A DNA stretch of 64,000 nucleotides. It comes from Paracoccus sp. IB05. GTDB taxonomy: Bacteria; Pseudomonadota; Alphaproteobacteria; Rhodobacterales; Rhodobacteraceae. The stretch covers positions 1 through 64,000 of the forward strand of contig NZ_JAEFCF010000020.1 in NCBI RefSeq assembly GCF_016405985.1, in the 5' to 3' direction. The notes below the pieces were generated by a model, which worked only from the letters and a program-made list of their open reading frames with translations, ran no database searches and was not told the origin of the DNA. Made by a program: the position numbers and the translations under genes. This document shows positions 26,095 through 36,556 of the stretch, one piece after another. Each line of letters starts with the position of its first letter. The stretch's first letter is position 1.

Positions 26095-26864
26095 GCGTTT
26101 TCCTTGTTGTACTCATGGATCAGGACGAGGCCATGCATGGTCAGATCATCCTCAATCGACTCGAAAATTTCAGTGTCCTGGGCGAAGAGCGACGCAAGGC
26201 CGCCGGTGCCGATCACCTTCATCGGGCGGTCGCGTTCCTCGCGGATGGCGCGCACGATGCCTTCGACAAGGCCGATATAGCCCCAATACACGCCTGACTG
26301 CATACAGGCCACCGTATTCGTGCCAATCGCCTGCGCGGGCCGCGTCACATCGACATGGGGAAGCGCGGCCGCCGCCATATGCAGTGCCTCAAGGCTCAGG
26401 TTCACCCCCGGCGCGATCACACCGCCGATATAGGCGCCATCGGTATCGACGACGTCAAAGGTGGTCGCGGTGCCGAAATCAACCACGATCAGATTGCCGC
26501 CATGACGGTCAAAGGCGCCAGCGGTATTGACCAGCCGGTCGGGGCCGACTGTCGTGCCCTGATCGACCCTCGGCTGATGCGGCAACAGGCATTCGGGCTT
26601 GCCCACCACCAGCGGGCGGCAGTCGAAATAGCGGTTCGACAGCACGCGCAGATTGAACACCACCCGCGGCACGGTAGACGAGATGATCACCTCGCCGATC
26701 TTCACCTCCAGCCGGTTCAGCAGCAAAAGCGAGGAGAGCCAGACGAAATATTCATCCGCCGTGCGTTTGTGATCGGTGCCGATGCGCCAGGTGGCGATGA
26801 ACTTCGCCCCGTCCCAGATCGCAAAGACGGTATTGGTATTGCCGCAGTCGATCGCGAGAAGCAT
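26091..26864 (-). CDS. coaX: Type III pantothenate kinase
   Basis: First step of coenzyme A synthesis: ATP-dependent phosphorylation of pantothenate, feedback-insensitive type. 257 residues from the ATG at 26864; a longer frame to 27023 reads into birA in the wrong sense of family length. Signatures are AIDCGNTNTVFA (phosphate loop), GPDRLVNTAGA (pantothenate site) and VVDFGTATTFDVV. The GGVIAPGVNLSLEAL segment completes the ASKHA fold. It follows birA after 22 bases and overlaps rnj by four. Coupling of CoA and biotin metabolism genes behind nuo is a recurrent arrangement in this order. Confidence 0.95.
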   Translation of the reverse strand: MLLAIDCGNTNTVFAIWDGAKFIATWRIGTDHKRTADEYFVWLSSLLLLNRLEVKIGEVIISSTVPRVVFNLRVLSNRYFDCRPLVVGKPECLLPHQPRVDQGTTVGPDRLVNTAGAFDRHGGNLIVVDFGTATTFDVVDTDGAYIGGVIAPGVNLSLEALHMAAAALPHVDVTRPAQAIGTNTVACMQSGVYWGYIGLVEGIVRAIREERDRPMKVIGTGGLASLFAQDTEIFESIEDDLTMHGLVLIHEYNKENA

Positions 26865-26886
26865 CCGCCGCTCCCTGGGGTTCGTG

Positions 26887-27615
26887 TCAGAAAAACACAT
26901 CCGCTGCCGGAATGGCAACGGTGCCAGAGCCCATGCGCAGAACCAGATTGCCGTCCTGGTCGATGGTCTCGAATATGCCCTCGCGGGTCTCGGATCCGGT
27001 GCGGGCGATGATCTTCTCGCCAATCCGCGCGGCGCGCGACAGCCAGGCGGCGCGGATTGGCGCGAAACCCTCGGTGCGGAAAATGGCTTCCCAATGCGTC
27101 ATCGCAGGCGCCAGCGCATCGAGGAAGCGCGCGGGCGTCACCCGCACCCCGGTTTCCCCAAGGAGCGAAACCGGCGCCACCGCGCCCGGCTCTACCGCCG
27201 AAGCCGGCGGCGCATGGAGGAGATTCACGCCCATCCCGATCACCAGCATCGGGCCAGAGGCCTCAAGCAGGATCCCCGTCAGTTTGCCCCCATTCAGAAG
27301 CACATCATTGGGCCATTTCAGCGCGAAACCCGTGCCATTCCCGACCACCGCAACAAAGGCGTCATATAGCGCCAGCGCCGCGATGAAACTCCGCAGCCCC
27401 AGCCGCGCAGGGGCTTCGTCCAGGCGTTGCGCAAGGCTGCCGTAGAAATTCCCCGGCGGGCTGGTCCAGGGCCTTGCCCGCCTGCCCTTCCCTGCCGTCT
27501 GCTCGCCCGCCAGAATCCACAGAGGCCCCCGAAGATCGGGGGCCTGCCGGAAGGCCTCGAGATTGGTGGAGTCGACCGAAGCCAGCTCGACCCGGGTTAC
27601 CAGGTCAGAGCACAA
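26887..27615 (-). CDS. birA: Biotin-[acetyl-CoA-carboxylase] ligase
   Basis: Attaches biotin to the BCCP subunit of acetyl-CoA carboxylase. 242 residues, group I form: no N-terminal HTH, so it cannot act as the bio-operon repressor. Biotinyl-AMP loop [23 protein letters not shown] and [20 protein letters not shown] are both intact. A small SH3-like C-terminal domain follows. The only reasonable start is TTG at 27615, inside the last eleven bases of nuoN, so it is translated from the nuo mRNA. Confidence 0.93.
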   Translation of the reverse strand: MCSDLVTRVELASVDSTNLEAFRQAPDLRGPLWILAGEQTAGKGRRARPWTSPPGNFYGSLAQRLDEAPARLGLRSFIAALALYDAFVAVVGNGTGFALKWPNDVLLNGGKLTGILLEASGPMLVIGMGVNLLHAPPASAVEPGAVAPVSLLGETGVRVTPARFLDALAPAMTHWEAIFRTEGFAPIRAAWLSRAARIGEKIIARTGSETREGIFETIDQDGNLVLRMGSGTVAIPAADVFF

Positions 27616-29062
27616 GCGCTTTTGCCGCCGTCAAAGCCGGCTCCTCGATGCCGAAGAGATTGATCGCCCCCAGGACAAGGATCGCGGCAACCGCCATCAT
27701 CAGCACCCATTGCACCGCCGACATACGGCTTTCCGCCGGATCTTCGGTATCGCCGAAATAGATGAAGTAGACGACGCGCAGATAGTAGAAGGCGCCGATC
27801 ACCGAAGCGATCCCGCCCGCCACCGCCAGCCAGACCATGCCCGCATCCACCGCCGCTTTCAGCACCGCGAATTTGGCGTAGAAGCCGATAAAGGGCGGCA
27901 CACCTGCAAGGCTGAAGAACAGCATCAAAAGCGCCAGCGCCTTCAGCGGCTCGGTCTTCGAGAGCATCTTCAGGCTGGCAATATCGGTGACCGGGCGGCC
28001 ATTACGCTCCATCCCGAGGATGAAGGCGAAGGAGCCCACGCCCATGGTGACATAGATCACCATATAGATCAGCATGGCCTGGACGCCCTGTACGGCCTGA
28101 TCAGCCGTACCGGTGGTCGCGGCGGCAAGGCCGATCAGCGCATAGCCCATATGGGCGATCGAGGAATAGGCCATCAGGCGCTTGATGTCTTTCTGACCGA
28201 TCGCGGCAATCGCGCCGAGATACATCGACAGAACCGACAGCGCCGCCAGCACCTGGCCCCATTGCGCCGGGATCGAGCCGAAGGCATCCCAGGCCAGCCG
28301 CGCGATCAGCGCCATCGCGGCGACTTTCGGCGCGGTGGCGAAGAAGGCGGTCACCGGAGTGGGCGAGCCCTCATAGACGTCGGGCGTCCACATGTGGAAG
28401 GGTGCCGCCGAGATCTTGAAGGCAAGCCCCGCCAGCATGAACACCAGGCCAAAGAGCAGCCCCAGCGAGACATCGGCCTGAAGTGCGGCGAAGATGCCGT
28501 CGAATTGCGTCGTTCCGGTAAAGCCGTAGACCAGCGAGGCACCAAAGAGCAGCATCCCGGAAGACAGCGAGCCGAGGACGAAATATTTCAGACCGGCTTC
28601 CGAGGATTTCGCAGAATCGCGGCGCATTGCGGCGGTCACGTAAAGCGCGAGCGACTGCAGCTCGAGCCCCATGTAAAGCGCCATGAGATCACCGGCCGAG
28701 ACCATCATCATCATGCCGGTCACAGCCAGGGTCACGATCACCGGATATTCAAAGCGCAGCATATTGTAGCGCTGCATATAGTCCTGGCTCATCACCAGCA
28801 CGGCGGCCGAGGATACGAGGATCGTCACCTTGGCAAAGCGCGCAAAGGGGTCGTCGTTGAACATGCCGTGGAAGGCCGTCCGGCTGCCCTCGCCGCCAAG
28901 GCCGATCCACAGCGCAAGCGCCACGAAAAGCCCCGCCGTGGCCCAGACCAGCGGCACCGCCACTTTGTCCTTGCCGGTGTAGACACCGAACATGAGCGCG
29001 GCCATCGCGTAAAGCGCGAGGATCACCTCGGGCAGAACGGTGTTGAAATCAACTGCGGTCAT
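27605..29062 (-). CDS. nuoN: NADH-quinone oxidoreductase subunit N
   Basis: Membrane-arm proton-pumping subunit of complex I, antiporter-like. 485 residues, about 14 hydrophobic helices. Typical stretch [32 protein letters not shown], with the key Lys in the second half ([18 protein letters not shown]). Start is 12 bases after the nuoM stop. Overlaps birA at the 3' end. Confidence 0.97.
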   Translation of the reverse strand: MTAVDFNTVLPEVILALYAMAALMFGVYTGKDKVAVPLVWATAGLFVALALWIGLGGEGSRTAFHGMFNDDPFARFAKVTILVSSAAVLVMSQDYMQRYNMLRFEYPVIVTLAVTGMMMMVSAGDLMALYMGLELQSLALYVTAAMRRDSAKSSEAGLKYFVLGSLSSGMLLFGASLVYGFTGTTQFDGIFAALQADVSLGLLFGLVFMLAGLAFKISAAPFHMWTPDVYEGSPTPVTAFFATAPKVAAMALIARLAWDAFGSIPAQWGQVLAALSVLSMYLGAIAAIGQKDIKRLMAYSSIAHMGYALIGLAAATTGTADQAVQGVQAMLIYMVIYVTMGVGSFAFILGMERNGRPVTDIASLKMLSKTEPLKALALLMLFFSLAGVPPFIGFYAKFAVLKAAVDAGMVWLAVAGGIASVIGAFYYLRVVYFIYFGDTEDPAESRMSAVQWVLMMAVAAILVLGAINLFGIEEPALTAAKALVL

Positions 29063-29074
29063 TGTCGCGCTTCC

Positions 29075-30634
29075 TCAGTGCATTGCCGCCTGCTCAGCCA
29101 GAACGGGCAGAGCGGCACGGTAGTTCTCGATCAGATGGGTCACGGACGGGCCGATGATATCGGTGACCGCGCTCGGATAGATGCCGAGGAACAGGGTCAT
29201 CGCCACCAGGGGCGCGAAGATCAGTTTCTCACGCGCGGTCATGTCGGTGATCAGCTTCAGGCTGTCTTTCGTAAGCGTGCCGAAGACCACCCGGCGGTAG
29301 AGCCAGAGCGCGTAAGAGGCCGAGAAGATCACGCCCGAAGCCGCGAAGAAGGCGATCCAGGTGTTGACCTGATAGATGCCCATGATCGTCAGGAATTCAC
29401 CCACGAAACCAGAGGTGCCGGGAAGGCCGACATTGGCCATGGTGAAGAACATGAAGACCATCGCATAGGCCGGCATCCGGTTCACAAGGCCGCCATAGGC
29501 GTCGATCTCGCGGGTATGCATCCGGTCATAGATCACGCCGACACAAAGGAACAAAGCGCCCGAGATGAAGCCGTGGCTGATCATCTGGAAGATCGCGCCA
29601 TCGACACCCTGCTGGTTCATCGCGAAAATCCCCATGGTCACGTAGCCCATATGGGCGACCGAGGAATAGGCGATCAGCTTTTTCATATCCGACTGAACCA
29701 GCGCGACCAGCGAGGTATAGACCACCGCAATCGCCGACATCCAATAGACCAGCGGCGCCAGCAGATCCGAGGCCACCGGGAACATCGGCAGCGAGAACCG
29801 CAGGAAGCCGTAGCCGCCCATCTTCAGCATCACCGCCGCCAGGATCACCGACCCCGCGGTCGGCGCCTGAACGTGGGCATCGGGCAGCCAGGTGTGAACC
29901 GGCCACATCGGCATCTTGACCGCGAAACTCGCAAAGAACGCGAGGAACAGCAGCGTCTGCACGCCGCCGACCACATGGATGCCCAGAAGGTCAAAGGCCT
30001 CGAAGCTGAAAGTATGGGTCAGAAGCGAGACCTGGCCCTCTCCACAGGCACCGATACAGGTGGTGCCGGCATCCATATACATGAAGATCATCGCCACCAG
30101 CATCAGGACGGACCCGAGGAAGGTGTAGAGGAAGAATTTGAACGCCGCATAGATGCGGTTCACGCCGCCCCAGACCCCGATGATCAGGAACATCGGGATC
30201 AGCCCTGCCTCGAAGAAGAGGTAGAACATCACCAGATCCAGCGCGCAGAACACGCCGATCATCAGCGTCTCAAGGATCAGAAACGCGATCATGTATTCTT
30301 TGACGCGTTTCGTCACATCCCAGGCCGACCAGATTACCAGCGGCATGAGGAAGGTCGTCAGCATGACGAAGAGGATCGAGATCCCGTCGACGCCAAGCCG
30401 CCATTTCAGGCCGAGGATCCAGTCACGTTCGGTGACGAACTGGAAATCCGGGTTCGACGGATCGAACTCCGCCAGCAGGAAGAGGCTGGCAAGGAAGGTT
30501 GCGATGGTCGCGAACAGCGCCAGATATTTGGCGTTGCCGCGTGCGGCCTCGTCATCGCCCCTGAGGAACAGCGCCATGATCAGCGCTGCAACCAGCGGCA
30601 GGAAGAGGATGATATTGAGAAGTTGTTGTGCCAT
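29075..30634 (-). CDS. nuoM: NADH-quinone oxidoreductase subunit M
   Basis: Second antiporter-like pump subunit. 519 residues. The conserved Glu lies in [17 protein letters not shown], the first Lys in [23 protein letters not shown], and a further Lys in [17 protein letters not shown]. An insert between early helices contains a short loop with two Cys ([11 protein letters not shown]), not usual in E. coli NuoM. Fifteen bases separate it from nuoL. Confidence 0.97.
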   Translation of the reverse strand: MAQQLLNIILFLPLVAALIMALFLRGDDEAARGNAKYLALFATIATFLASLFLLAEFDPSNPDFQFVTERDWILGLKWRLGVDGISILFVMLTTFLMPLVIWSAWDVTKRVKEYMIAFLILETLMIGVFCALDLVMFYLFFEAGLIPMFLIIGVWGGVNRIYAAFKFFLYTFLGSVLMLVAMIFMYMDAGTTCIGACGEGQVSLLTHTFSFEAFDLLGIHVVGGVQTLLFLAFFASFAVKMPMWPVHTWLPDAHVQAPTAGSVILAAVMLKMGGYGFLRFSLPMFPVASDLLAPLVYWMSAIAVVYTSLVALVQSDMKKLIAYSSVAHMGYVTMGIFAMNQQGVDGAIFQMISHGFISGALFLCVGVIYDRMHTREIDAYGGLVNRMPAYAMVFMFFTMANVGLPGTSGFVGEFLTIMGIYQVNTWIAFFAASGVIFSASYALWLYRRVVFGTLTKDSLKLITDMTAREKLIFAPLVAMTLFLGIYPSAVTDIIGPSVTHLIENYRAALPVLAEQAAMH

Positions 30635-30649
30635 GGATCCCGGGCCCCT

Positions 30650-33022
30650 TTACCTGGCGCCACCGAAAAGCGTCATCCAGGTGACCAGGGCAACAATCCC
30701 GAGCACCATGGCGAAGGCATAGTGGAAGACAAAGCCCGACTGGGCGCGATTTGCGAGGCGGGTGAAGAAGGGGATAATCCCCATCGCCACCCCGTTGATG
30801 GTTCCGTCAATGACCTTGACGTCATTCTTCCAGAACAGCCGGCCAAGGGCTTTCGAGCCTTTGACGAAGACGAAATTATAAACCTCGTCGAAATACCATT
30901 TGTTCAGGAGGAAGAGGTAGAGCGGGCGCTGCTGCTCTGCCAGACGGCGCGGCCAGGATGGGTTCCTGATGTAGAAGAGCCAGGACAGGACCAGACCGAT
31001 CAGCATCGCGACAAAGGGCGAGACCTTGACCCAGGACGGCACCATATGGGCCGCCGCGATGATGGTATTCGGCGCATGGCCCGAAGCCTCGACCTTTGCT
31101 GCGTCGACGCGGGTGCCGACCACGGCCTGCTCATCGGCACCGTAAGGCAGCATCAGAAGCGCGCCTTTGGGCGCCACACCATGGGACTCAGCCACCGCCG
31201 CGCCGTGATCCGCGGCCTCGACCGCTTCACCCGGATCGGTCACACCGGCATCCACCGTTGCAAGAGCCTCAGCCTGAGCGGCTGCATTTGCCGCCTCCTC
31301 AGCCGTCAGCGCATCGCCTGCGGCTTCAGCTTCGGCATGCGCCGTCTCACCCGCCGCAGCCTGATCGGCGGCAGGTTCAGCATGGCCCTCCTCGACGTGA
31401 TGGGCCGCAAGCTGCTCCATCCCGAACCAGGTCCGCATCTTTTCTTCGTCGCCGAAGAAGACCTTGTACCAGATCATCCCCGAGAACAGAGCGCCAAGCG
31501 ACAGCACCGCCAGCGGGATCAGCATAACCAGCGGGCTTTCATGCGGCTCATGGTGATGGCCGTGCCCGTGATCAGCCCCGTGAGCATGCCCGTGATCATC
31601 ATGGCCATGGGAGTGGCCATGATCCTGCGCATGGTCATCCTGCGGTTTCTGATCGGCGCGGCTGGTGCCGTAAAAGGTCAGGAACATCAGCCGCCAGGAA
31701 TAGAAGCTGGTCATGCCGGCGGCGATGACAAGCAGCCAGAAGGCGTAGTCCGACCCGATATAGGCGCTCTCGATCACGGCGTCTTTCGACAGGAAACCGG
31801 CGAAACCGTAATAGGTCAGCGGGATACCGACACCGGTGATGGCGAGCGTGCCGATCATCATCATCCAGAAGGTGAAGGGGATCTTTTTCCTCAGACCACC
31901 ATACCAGCGCATATCCTGCTCGTGATGCGTCGCATGGATCACCGAACCGGCGCCAAGGAACAGCATCGCTTTGAAGAAGGCGTGGGTGAAGAGGTGGAAC
32001 ATCGCGACCGGATAGGCGCCAACGCCTGCCGCCACGAACATATAGCCCAGCTGCGAACAGGTCGAATAGGCGATCACGCGCTTGATGTCGTTTTGCACCA
32101 GACCCACTGTCGCGGCAAAGAAGGCGGTCGTGGCGCCAAGCACCGTGATGAAGCCGGTGGCATAGGGCGCATATTCAAAGACCGGCGACATCCGGCAGAC
32201 GAGGAAGACGCCTGCGGTCACCATGGTAGCGGCGTGGATCAGCGCGGAGACGGGCGTCGGCCCCTCCATCGCATCCGGCAGCCAGGTGTGCAGGAACAGC
32301 TGCGCCGATTTCCCCATCGCGCCGACAAAGAGCAGGAAGGCGATCAGGTTCACCGCATTCCAGTCGGTCCAGAGGAAGCGCAGCGTCACTTCGGACTTGC
32401 CCGGGATCGCGGCGAAGACCTGGTCGAACTGGATCGAATCCGTCAAGAGGTAAAGGCCCGCGATGCCAAGGATGAACCCGAAGTCACCGACCCGGTTCGC
32501 GATGAAAGCCTTCATCGCCGCAGCACCGGCGGATTGTTTCTTCCAGTAGAAACCGATCAGCAGGTACGAGGCGACCCCCACCCCTTCCCAGCCGAAGAAC
32601 ATCTGCAGCAGGTTATCGGCGGTCACCAGCGTCAGCATGGTGAAGGTGAAGAACGAGAGATAGGCGAAGAAACGCGCGCGGTAAGGCTCGTCATCCGTCC
32701 AGTTCTCGTCATGGGCCATATAGCCGAACGAATAGAGATGGACCAGGGCCGAGACCGAGTTGACGACGACCAGCATGATTGCGGTCATCCGGTCAACGCG
32801 GATCGCCCATTCGGTCGCCAGCGTGCCGCTTTCGACCCAACGCATGAGCGTGATCTTATAGGTCTCGCCGTCAAAGCCAAGAAAGATGACCCAGCTCAGC
32901 GCCGCCGCAAGGAAGACCGCCGCCGTGGTCAGAACCTGGGCCGGCTTTTCACCGATGAACCGCCAGCCGAAGCCGCAGAGAATGGCCCCGATCAGCGGAG
33001 CGAAAAAGACAATCTGAACCAT
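30650..33022 (-). CDS. nuoL: NADH-quinone oxidoreductase subunit L, with expanded His-rich and acidic loops
   Basis: Distal proton-pumping subunit whose long C-terminal lateral helix runs along the membrane arm. 790 residues against about 610 in E. coli. The pump core is normal: [20 protein letters not shown] with its Glu, [16 protein letters not shown] with its Lys, and [18 protein letters not shown]. Two low-complexity inserts account for much of the extra length. Residues 464-494 contain 14 His in 31 residues ([12 protein letters not shown] pattern), and residues 540-650 are Ala/Glu-rich. The lateral helix and last membrane helix follow. The inserts look like loops near the membrane surface; side not determined. 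Confidence 0.95.
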   Translation of the reverse strand: MVQIVFFAPLIGAILCGFGWRFIGEKPAQVLTTAAVFLAAALSWVIFLGFDGETYKITLMRWVESGTLATEWAIRVDRMTAIMLVVVNSVSALVHLYSFGYMAHDENWTDDEPYRARFFAYLSFFTFTMLTLVTADNLLQMFFGWEGVGVASYLLIGFYWKKQSAGAAAMKAFIANRVGDFGFILGIAGLYLLTDSIQFDQVFAAIPGKSEVTLRFLWTDWNAVNLIAFLLFVGAMGKSAQLFLHTWLPDAMEGPTPVSALIHAATMVTAGVFLVCRMSPVFEYAPYATGFITVLGATTAFFAATVGLVQNDIKRVIAYSTCSQLGYMFVAAGVGAYPVAMFHLFTHAFFKAMLFLGAGSVIHATHHEQDMRWYGGLRKKIPFTFWMMMIGTLAITGVGIPLTYYGFAGFLSKDAVIESAYIGSDYAFWLLVIAAGMTSFYSWRLMFLTFYGTSRADQKPQDDHAQDHGHSHGHDDHGHAHGADHGHGHHHEPHESPLVMLIPLAVLSLGALFSGMIWYKVFFGDEEKMRTWFGMEQLAAHHVEEGHAEPAADQAAAGETAHAEAEAAGDALTAEEAANAAAQAEALATVDAGVTDPGEAVEAADHGAAVAESHGVAPKGALLMLPYGADEQAVVGTRVDAAKVEASGHAPNTIIAAAHMVPSWVKVSPFVAMLIGLVLSWLFYIRNPSWPRRLAEQQRPLYLFLLNKWYFDEVYNFVFVKGSKALGRLFWKNDVKVIDGTINGVAMGIIPFFTRLANRAQSGFVFHYAFAMVLGIVALVTWMTLFGGAR

Positions 33023-33026
33023 TCTC

Positions 33027-33335
33027 TCAGCCCTTCATCACATTCACGTCTTCGACGTCGATCGTTCCGCGGTTGCGGAAGAAGACGACGAGGATGGCGA
33101 GGCCGATGGCGGCCTCGGCTGCGGCGACCGTCAGCACGAAGAGCGTGAAGATCTGCCCGGTCAGATCGCCGTTGAAGGACGAGAAAGACACAAAGCTGAT
33201 ATTGGCCGACAGGAGGATCAGCTCGATCGACATCAGGATGACGATCACATTCTTCCGGTTGAGGAAGAGACCGAAGATCCCGATGACGAACAAAGTCGCC
33301 GCCACCATGATGTAATGTTCAATGCCTACTGCCAT
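33027..33335 (-). CDS. nuoK: NADH-quinone oxidoreductase subunit K
   Basis: 102 residues, three membrane helices. The two conserved Glu of the proton channel lie in [14 protein letters not shown] and [13 protein letters not shown]. Four bases before nuoL and 29 after the preceding accessory gene. Confidence 0.97.
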   Translation of the reverse strand: MAVGIEHYIMVAATLFVIGIFGLFLNRKNVIVILMSIELILLSANISFVSFSSFNGDLTGQIFTLFVLTVAAAEAAIGLAILVVFFRNRGTIDVEDVNVMKG

Positions 33336-33364
33336 CTCATCCGTCCCTCAGGCGCTCTCGCCCG

Positions 33365-33877
33365 TTATTGCCCCAGATCGTTGCGCTCTTTGTAAGGGGT
33401 CATCCCTTTGGCGCGCAGATCCGGAAAGTAAGTGTTGCAGGCGCAGGTCTCGGCGTTTTCACGCAGCTCGATCCCTTTGCCCAAAGCGGCTTTCACCGCC
33501 TGTTTCATCCGCGCCGCTGTCGCGGGTTGTTTCTTTGCCACGGCCTCGCGCAGGAAGGTCGTCGCGGCCAGCGCATTGGCAGCGTCATAGCTGCGCCCCT
33601 GCCCCGCGACCGCGACCATGCGCCCGCTTGCACAATGGGTGATCCTGAGGCCAGTGAAGCCCGAAAGCGCCGCGACCGGCGGCGTATCCGCCTCGGCCAG
33701 ATCGCCATGCGCGGTGATGTTGTGGCTATAATCTTCGACCACAATGCCGGTGCCCTCGATCTGCGCCGGAAAGCCGGTGCGCATCCCGGCCTCGACACCG
33801 CCACAAGGCGGCAGCGGCGTCAGCGCCCCGGCAGGAGCGGCAGTCAGAACGATCAGGGCGGAAAGCGCGAGCCTCAT
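33365..33877 (-). CDS. Exported cysteine-containing protein, nuo accessory, paralogue of the upstream gene
   Basis: 170 residues from the ATG at 33877, which overlaps the stop of the preceding gene (ATGA). Signal peptide RLALSALIVLTAAPAGA, so periplasmic. The C-terminus holds CACNTYFPDLRAKG, the same CxCxTxFP pattern as the end of its neighbour, which suggests an old tandem duplication. Four cysteines in all (PPCGG, ITHCAS, CAC). No known function; its place between nuoJ and nuoK points to a link with complex I. Confidence 0.75.
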   Translation of the reverse strand: MRLALSALIVLTAAPAGALTPLPPCGGVEAGMRTGFPAQIEGTGIVVEDYSHNITAHGDLAEADTPPVAALSGFTGLRITHCASGRMVAVAGQGRSYDAANALAATTFLREAVAKKQPATAARMKQAVKAALGKGIELRENAETCACNTYFPDLRAKGMTPYKERNDLGQ

Positions 33878-34431
33878 CCCTTGCCCCCCATCTCGGGGAA
33901 CAGCGTCTTGCAGCCGCAATCCAGTTTCATGATCCGCGTGGTCATTTCACCGTCCGGCCCCGGTGCTGAAAGATGCAGCCTCCCGCTGGAGATGCTCACC
34001 TCCTGCGCCGTATTCATTCCCCGTTCGTCAGCAAGGCGTGCGACGCCGCCCAGACCAAAGCCAGGCCTCGCGCCTTCGCGCGCCAGAAGATCATCGAAAG
34101 CAACGTAATTTTCCGGTTCAGCCTTCTCGGTGTCCAAAATCTCTGGTCCCAGAACCAGAGCCCTGCCCGCTGCACAATCCTGAACCACATAGTTGACCGC
34201 GCCGCCACAGGCGAAGCCTTCAAAGGTCGTCTGCACCACAAAGCCGACGCCAATCGCTTTGGCCTCACTCAGGCTAACACTCTGTGCCGGGGCCGTTTGC
34301 CAGGAGATCGCGCAGTTCTTCCCATGCTTAGCCAGGTTCGAGTATCCGGACATATCAACAGAGCAGGCAAGCGCGGGCGAGACCGCCTGCGTTGCTGCTA
34401 TACCTGCAATGACCAGAACCGCGCGGATCAT
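33874..34431 (-). CDS. Exported cysteine-containing protein, nuo accessory
   Basis: 185 residues. Signal peptide IRAVLVIAGIAATQAVSPALA then CSVDM, so exported; a lipoprotein is not excluded. The C-terminal motif CGCKTLFPEMGGKG matches the CxCxTxFPxxxxKG ending of the adjacent gene. Three bases after nuoJ's stop and four bases overlapping the next start, so it is translated with its paralogue. No motif for an enzyme seen. Confidence 0.75.
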   Translation of the reverse strand: MIRAVLVIAGIAATQAVSPALACSVDMSGYSNLAKHGKNCAISWQTAPAQSVSLSEAKAIGVGFVVQTTFEGFACGGAVNYVVQDCAAGRALVLGPEILDTEKAEPENYVAFDDLLAREGARPGFGLGGVARLADERGMNTAQEVSISSGRLHLSAPGPDGEMTTRIMKLDCGCKTLFPEMGGKG

Positions 34432-34434
34432 GGA

Positions 34435-35037
34435 TCAGAGCCCCTGCCCCGGTTTGATGTCTTTCATCTCGATGGTCTGGGCCGGGTCGCGCCACATCTG
34501 ATGCAGCACGTTCTGGCGCTTGATGCCGGTGCGGTGGCGCAGCGTCAGCAGGATCGCCCCGATCATCGCGACCAGCAGCACGAGGCCCGCGGCCTGGAAG
34601 AGGTAGATATAGCGGTCATAGATCAACAGACCGATGGCGCGCGCATTGTCGATATCCGTGGGGGTCGGGTTAGAAATGCTGGCGCCGGAAGACACCCGCC
34701 AGGACCCGAAGGCGATCCCGATCTGCATCAGCAGCACGACGCCAATCAGCAGCGCCAGCGGCATGGCCCGCGCCATCTCGCCCTTCAGCGCCGCGAAATC
34801 GACGTCGAGCATCATCACGACAAAGAGGAACAGCACCGCCACCGCGCCGACATAGACGATCAGCAGGAGCATCGCGATGAATTCCGCGCCCAAAAGCACG
34901 AAAAGCCCGGTGGCACCGACAAAGGCCGAAATCAGCCAGAGCACCGCATGCACCGGATTGCGGCTGAACGTCACCATCAGGCCCGAGCCAATGGTCACCA
35001 GCGCAAAGACATAAAAGGCAAAAACCGCGACGGTCAT
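34435..35037 (-). CDS. nuoJ: NADH-quinone oxidoreductase subunit J
   Basis: 200 residues, five membrane helices, conserved [38 protein letters not shown] region with the pi-bulge helix. Start overlaps the preceding carboxymuconolactone-decarboxylase-like gene by four bases (ATGA). Confidence 0.97.
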   Translation of the reverse strand: MTVAVFAFYVFALVTIGSGLMVTFSRNPVHAVLWLISAFVGATGLFVLLGAEFIAMLLLIVYVGAVAVLFLFVVMMLDVDFAALKGEMARAMPLALLIGVVLLMQIGIAFGSWRVSSGASISNPTPTDIDNARAIGLLIYDRYIYLFQAAGLVLLVAMIGAILLTLRHRTGIKRQNVLHQMWRDPAQTIEMKDIKPGQGL

Positions 35038-35483
35038 TTGCTAGCTTCCTTCCTCTCGTCAAAGACGGACTGGGCAATGTCCAGCGCCTGTCTCATGGCG
35101 GGCAAACCGCCGAACATGCTCATTTGCCAGATCACCTCGGCGATCTCGCGTTCCGTGGCGCCGGCTTCCAGCGCGTGCCGGACCGTCACCCTGATCTGCG
35201 GCTCGCCGGCGCCAGCGGGCAGCAAGGCCCCCTGCACCGTCAGCCCGGCCAGCGTCACCAGAAGCCGCGTGCGGCTGTCGAGCCCCTCGCGGTTAAAGGT
35301 CTTGCCGAACCACATTTCCATCAGATCCGCCGGCATAGTCGGAAACAGCTTGTCAAAGCCGCCCGCTTTCATGCCTTCGGTCATGCTTTCCGTGACCGAG
35401 GCCATGCCCGGATTGAAGCTTTTCAGCATCTCCTGGCTGCTTTCCATCATCTGGCTCAGCATTTTGGTATAGGCTTCGTTCAT
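35034..35483 (-). CDS. Carboxymuconolactone-decarboxylase-family (AhpD-like) protein without cysteines
   Basis: 149 residues. Residues 45-145 show the CMD fold pattern: [51 protein letters not shown], then [12 protein letters not shown]. The protein has no Cys at all, so it cannot be a CxxC-type peroxidase like AhpD. The N-terminal 40 residues are Met/Ser-rich and helical. It overlaps the collagen-like gene start side and nuoJ by four bases each, so its level is tied to complex I. Function inferred only as CMD family. Confidence 0.8.
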   Translation of the reverse strand: MNEAYTKMLSQMMESSQEMLKSFNPGMASVTESMTEGMKAGGFDKLFPTMPADLMEMWFGKTFNREGLDSRTRLLVTLAGLTVQGALLPAGAGEPQIRVTVRHALEAGATEREIAEVIWQMSMFGGLPAMRQALDIAQSVFDERKEASK

Positions 35484-36028
35484 TCCGCGCCCTCCCCGCC
35501 GGACCCGCCGGCATTCCCCTGCTGGCAGAGGAAGAAATTGACATTGGCAAAGCCCGTGGTTGCCGAAGTCACGACCCCTGGGTTCGAGCGTTCCTGGTCG
35601 GCGCTGCCCGCATAATCGGGAGACGCGTTCAGCACAACCTCTCCTGCCGGGTTCCAGCCCGTGGGGCAGCCGCCCACGCGGCGCACGAGAAGCAGCGCAT
35701 CCGGCCCCGGATCGCCATGGCCCGCCACGCCCTGCGGACCGGCGGGGCCTTCGGGGCCCTGGACACCGATCTCGCCCTGCGGCCCCTGCGGGCCGGCGAC
35801 GCCTTCGACGCCTTGCGGGCCGGCCGGGCCAACGGGCCCCTGCACGCCGCCGGGCCCCTGGGGTCCGGACGGGCCTTCCGGCCCTGCCGGGCCTGCGGCG
35901 CCGGCCGGGCCGATTGCCCCCTGCCCCCCCGGATCGCCCCTGAGCATCCCGCCAGCAAACAGAGCGACAAGGGCGAAGGTGATTGCCCCGCCCGCCGCTC
36001 CGGTAATTGCTGATTCAAGTCTGCTCAT
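35480..36028 (-). CDS. Membrane-anchored collagen-like protein inside the nuo operon
   Basis: 182 residues. One membrane helix at about 12-28 anchors the N-terminus. From Gly31 to Gly103 every third residue is Gly without a break (25 Gly-X-Y triplets, many GPQ, GPA and GPE), the signature of a collagen triple helix. A C-terminal globular part of some 75 residues follows, with two Cys (GGCPTGW and FFLCQQG), likely a trimerising or capping domain. It should project into the periplasm. The stop overlaps the next gene by four bases; 33 bases separate it from nuoI. Function unknown. Confidence 0.85.
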   Translation of the reverse strand: MSRLESAITGAAGGAITFALVALFAGGMLRGDPGGQGAIGPAGAAGPAGPEGPSGPQGPGGVQGPVGPAGPQGVEGVAGPQGPQGEIGVQGPEGPAGPQGVAGHGDPGPDALLLVRRVGGCPTGWNPAGEVVLNASPDYAGSADQERSNPGVVTSATTGFANVNFFLCQQGNAGGSGGEGAE

Positions 36029-36061
36029 GGCCTGGCCGGGTCTCCGGTTGGGGGGTCTGGC

Positions 36062-36556
36062 TTAACGATAGGGCGCGTCGAGTTCGAGGTTGCGGGCGAT
36101 CTCGGCCTCCCACCGCGCGCCGTTCTCAAGGAGTTTGTCCTTGTTGTAGAACAGCTCTTCGCGGGTCTCGGTCGAGAATTCGAAATTCGGGCCTTCGACG
36201 ATGGCATCGACCGGGCAGGCTTCCTGACAGAAGCCGCAATAGATGCATTTCGTCATATCGATATCGTAGCGCGTGGTGCGGCGCGAGCCGTCTTCGCGCG
36301 GCTCCGCATCGATGGTGATGGCCTGGGCCGGGCAGATCGCCTCGCACAGCTTGCAGGCGATGCAGCGCTCTTCACCATTCGGGTAACGGCGCAACGCGTG
36401 CTCACCGCGGAAACGGGGCGAAAGCGGCCCCTTTTCATGCGGATAGTTGATGGTGGGTTTCGGCTTGAAGAAATAGCGCATCCCGAGCGCAAAGCCCTTG
36501 ATGAAATCCATCATCAGGAAATAGCGCGTGGCGCGGTTCCAGTCGATCTGGGTCAT
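36062..36556 (-). CDS. nuoI: NADH-quinone oxidoreductase subunit I
   Basis: 164 residues. Carries the two 4Fe-4S clusters N6a and N6b: [16 protein letters not shown] and [16 protein letters not shown]. Passes electrons towards NuoB. The start overlaps the preceding accessory gene by four bases (ATGA). Confidence 0.98.
   Translation of the reverse strand: MTQIDWNRATRYFLMMDFIKGFALGMRYFFKPKPTINYPHEKGPLSPRFRGEHALRRYPNGEERCIACKLCEAICPAQAITIDAEPREDGSRRTTRYDIDMTKCIYCGFCQEACPVDAIVEGPNFEFSTETREELFYNKDKLLENGARWEAEIARNLELDAPYR

Noticed and set aside
27563-33148. A huge plus-strand open frame (about 1860 codons) opposite nuoN, nuoM and nuoL
   Set aside because: Shadow of GC-rich minus-strand genes: His/Arg/Asp-rich nonsense composition with no motif. 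The three nuo genes beneath it are beyond doubt.
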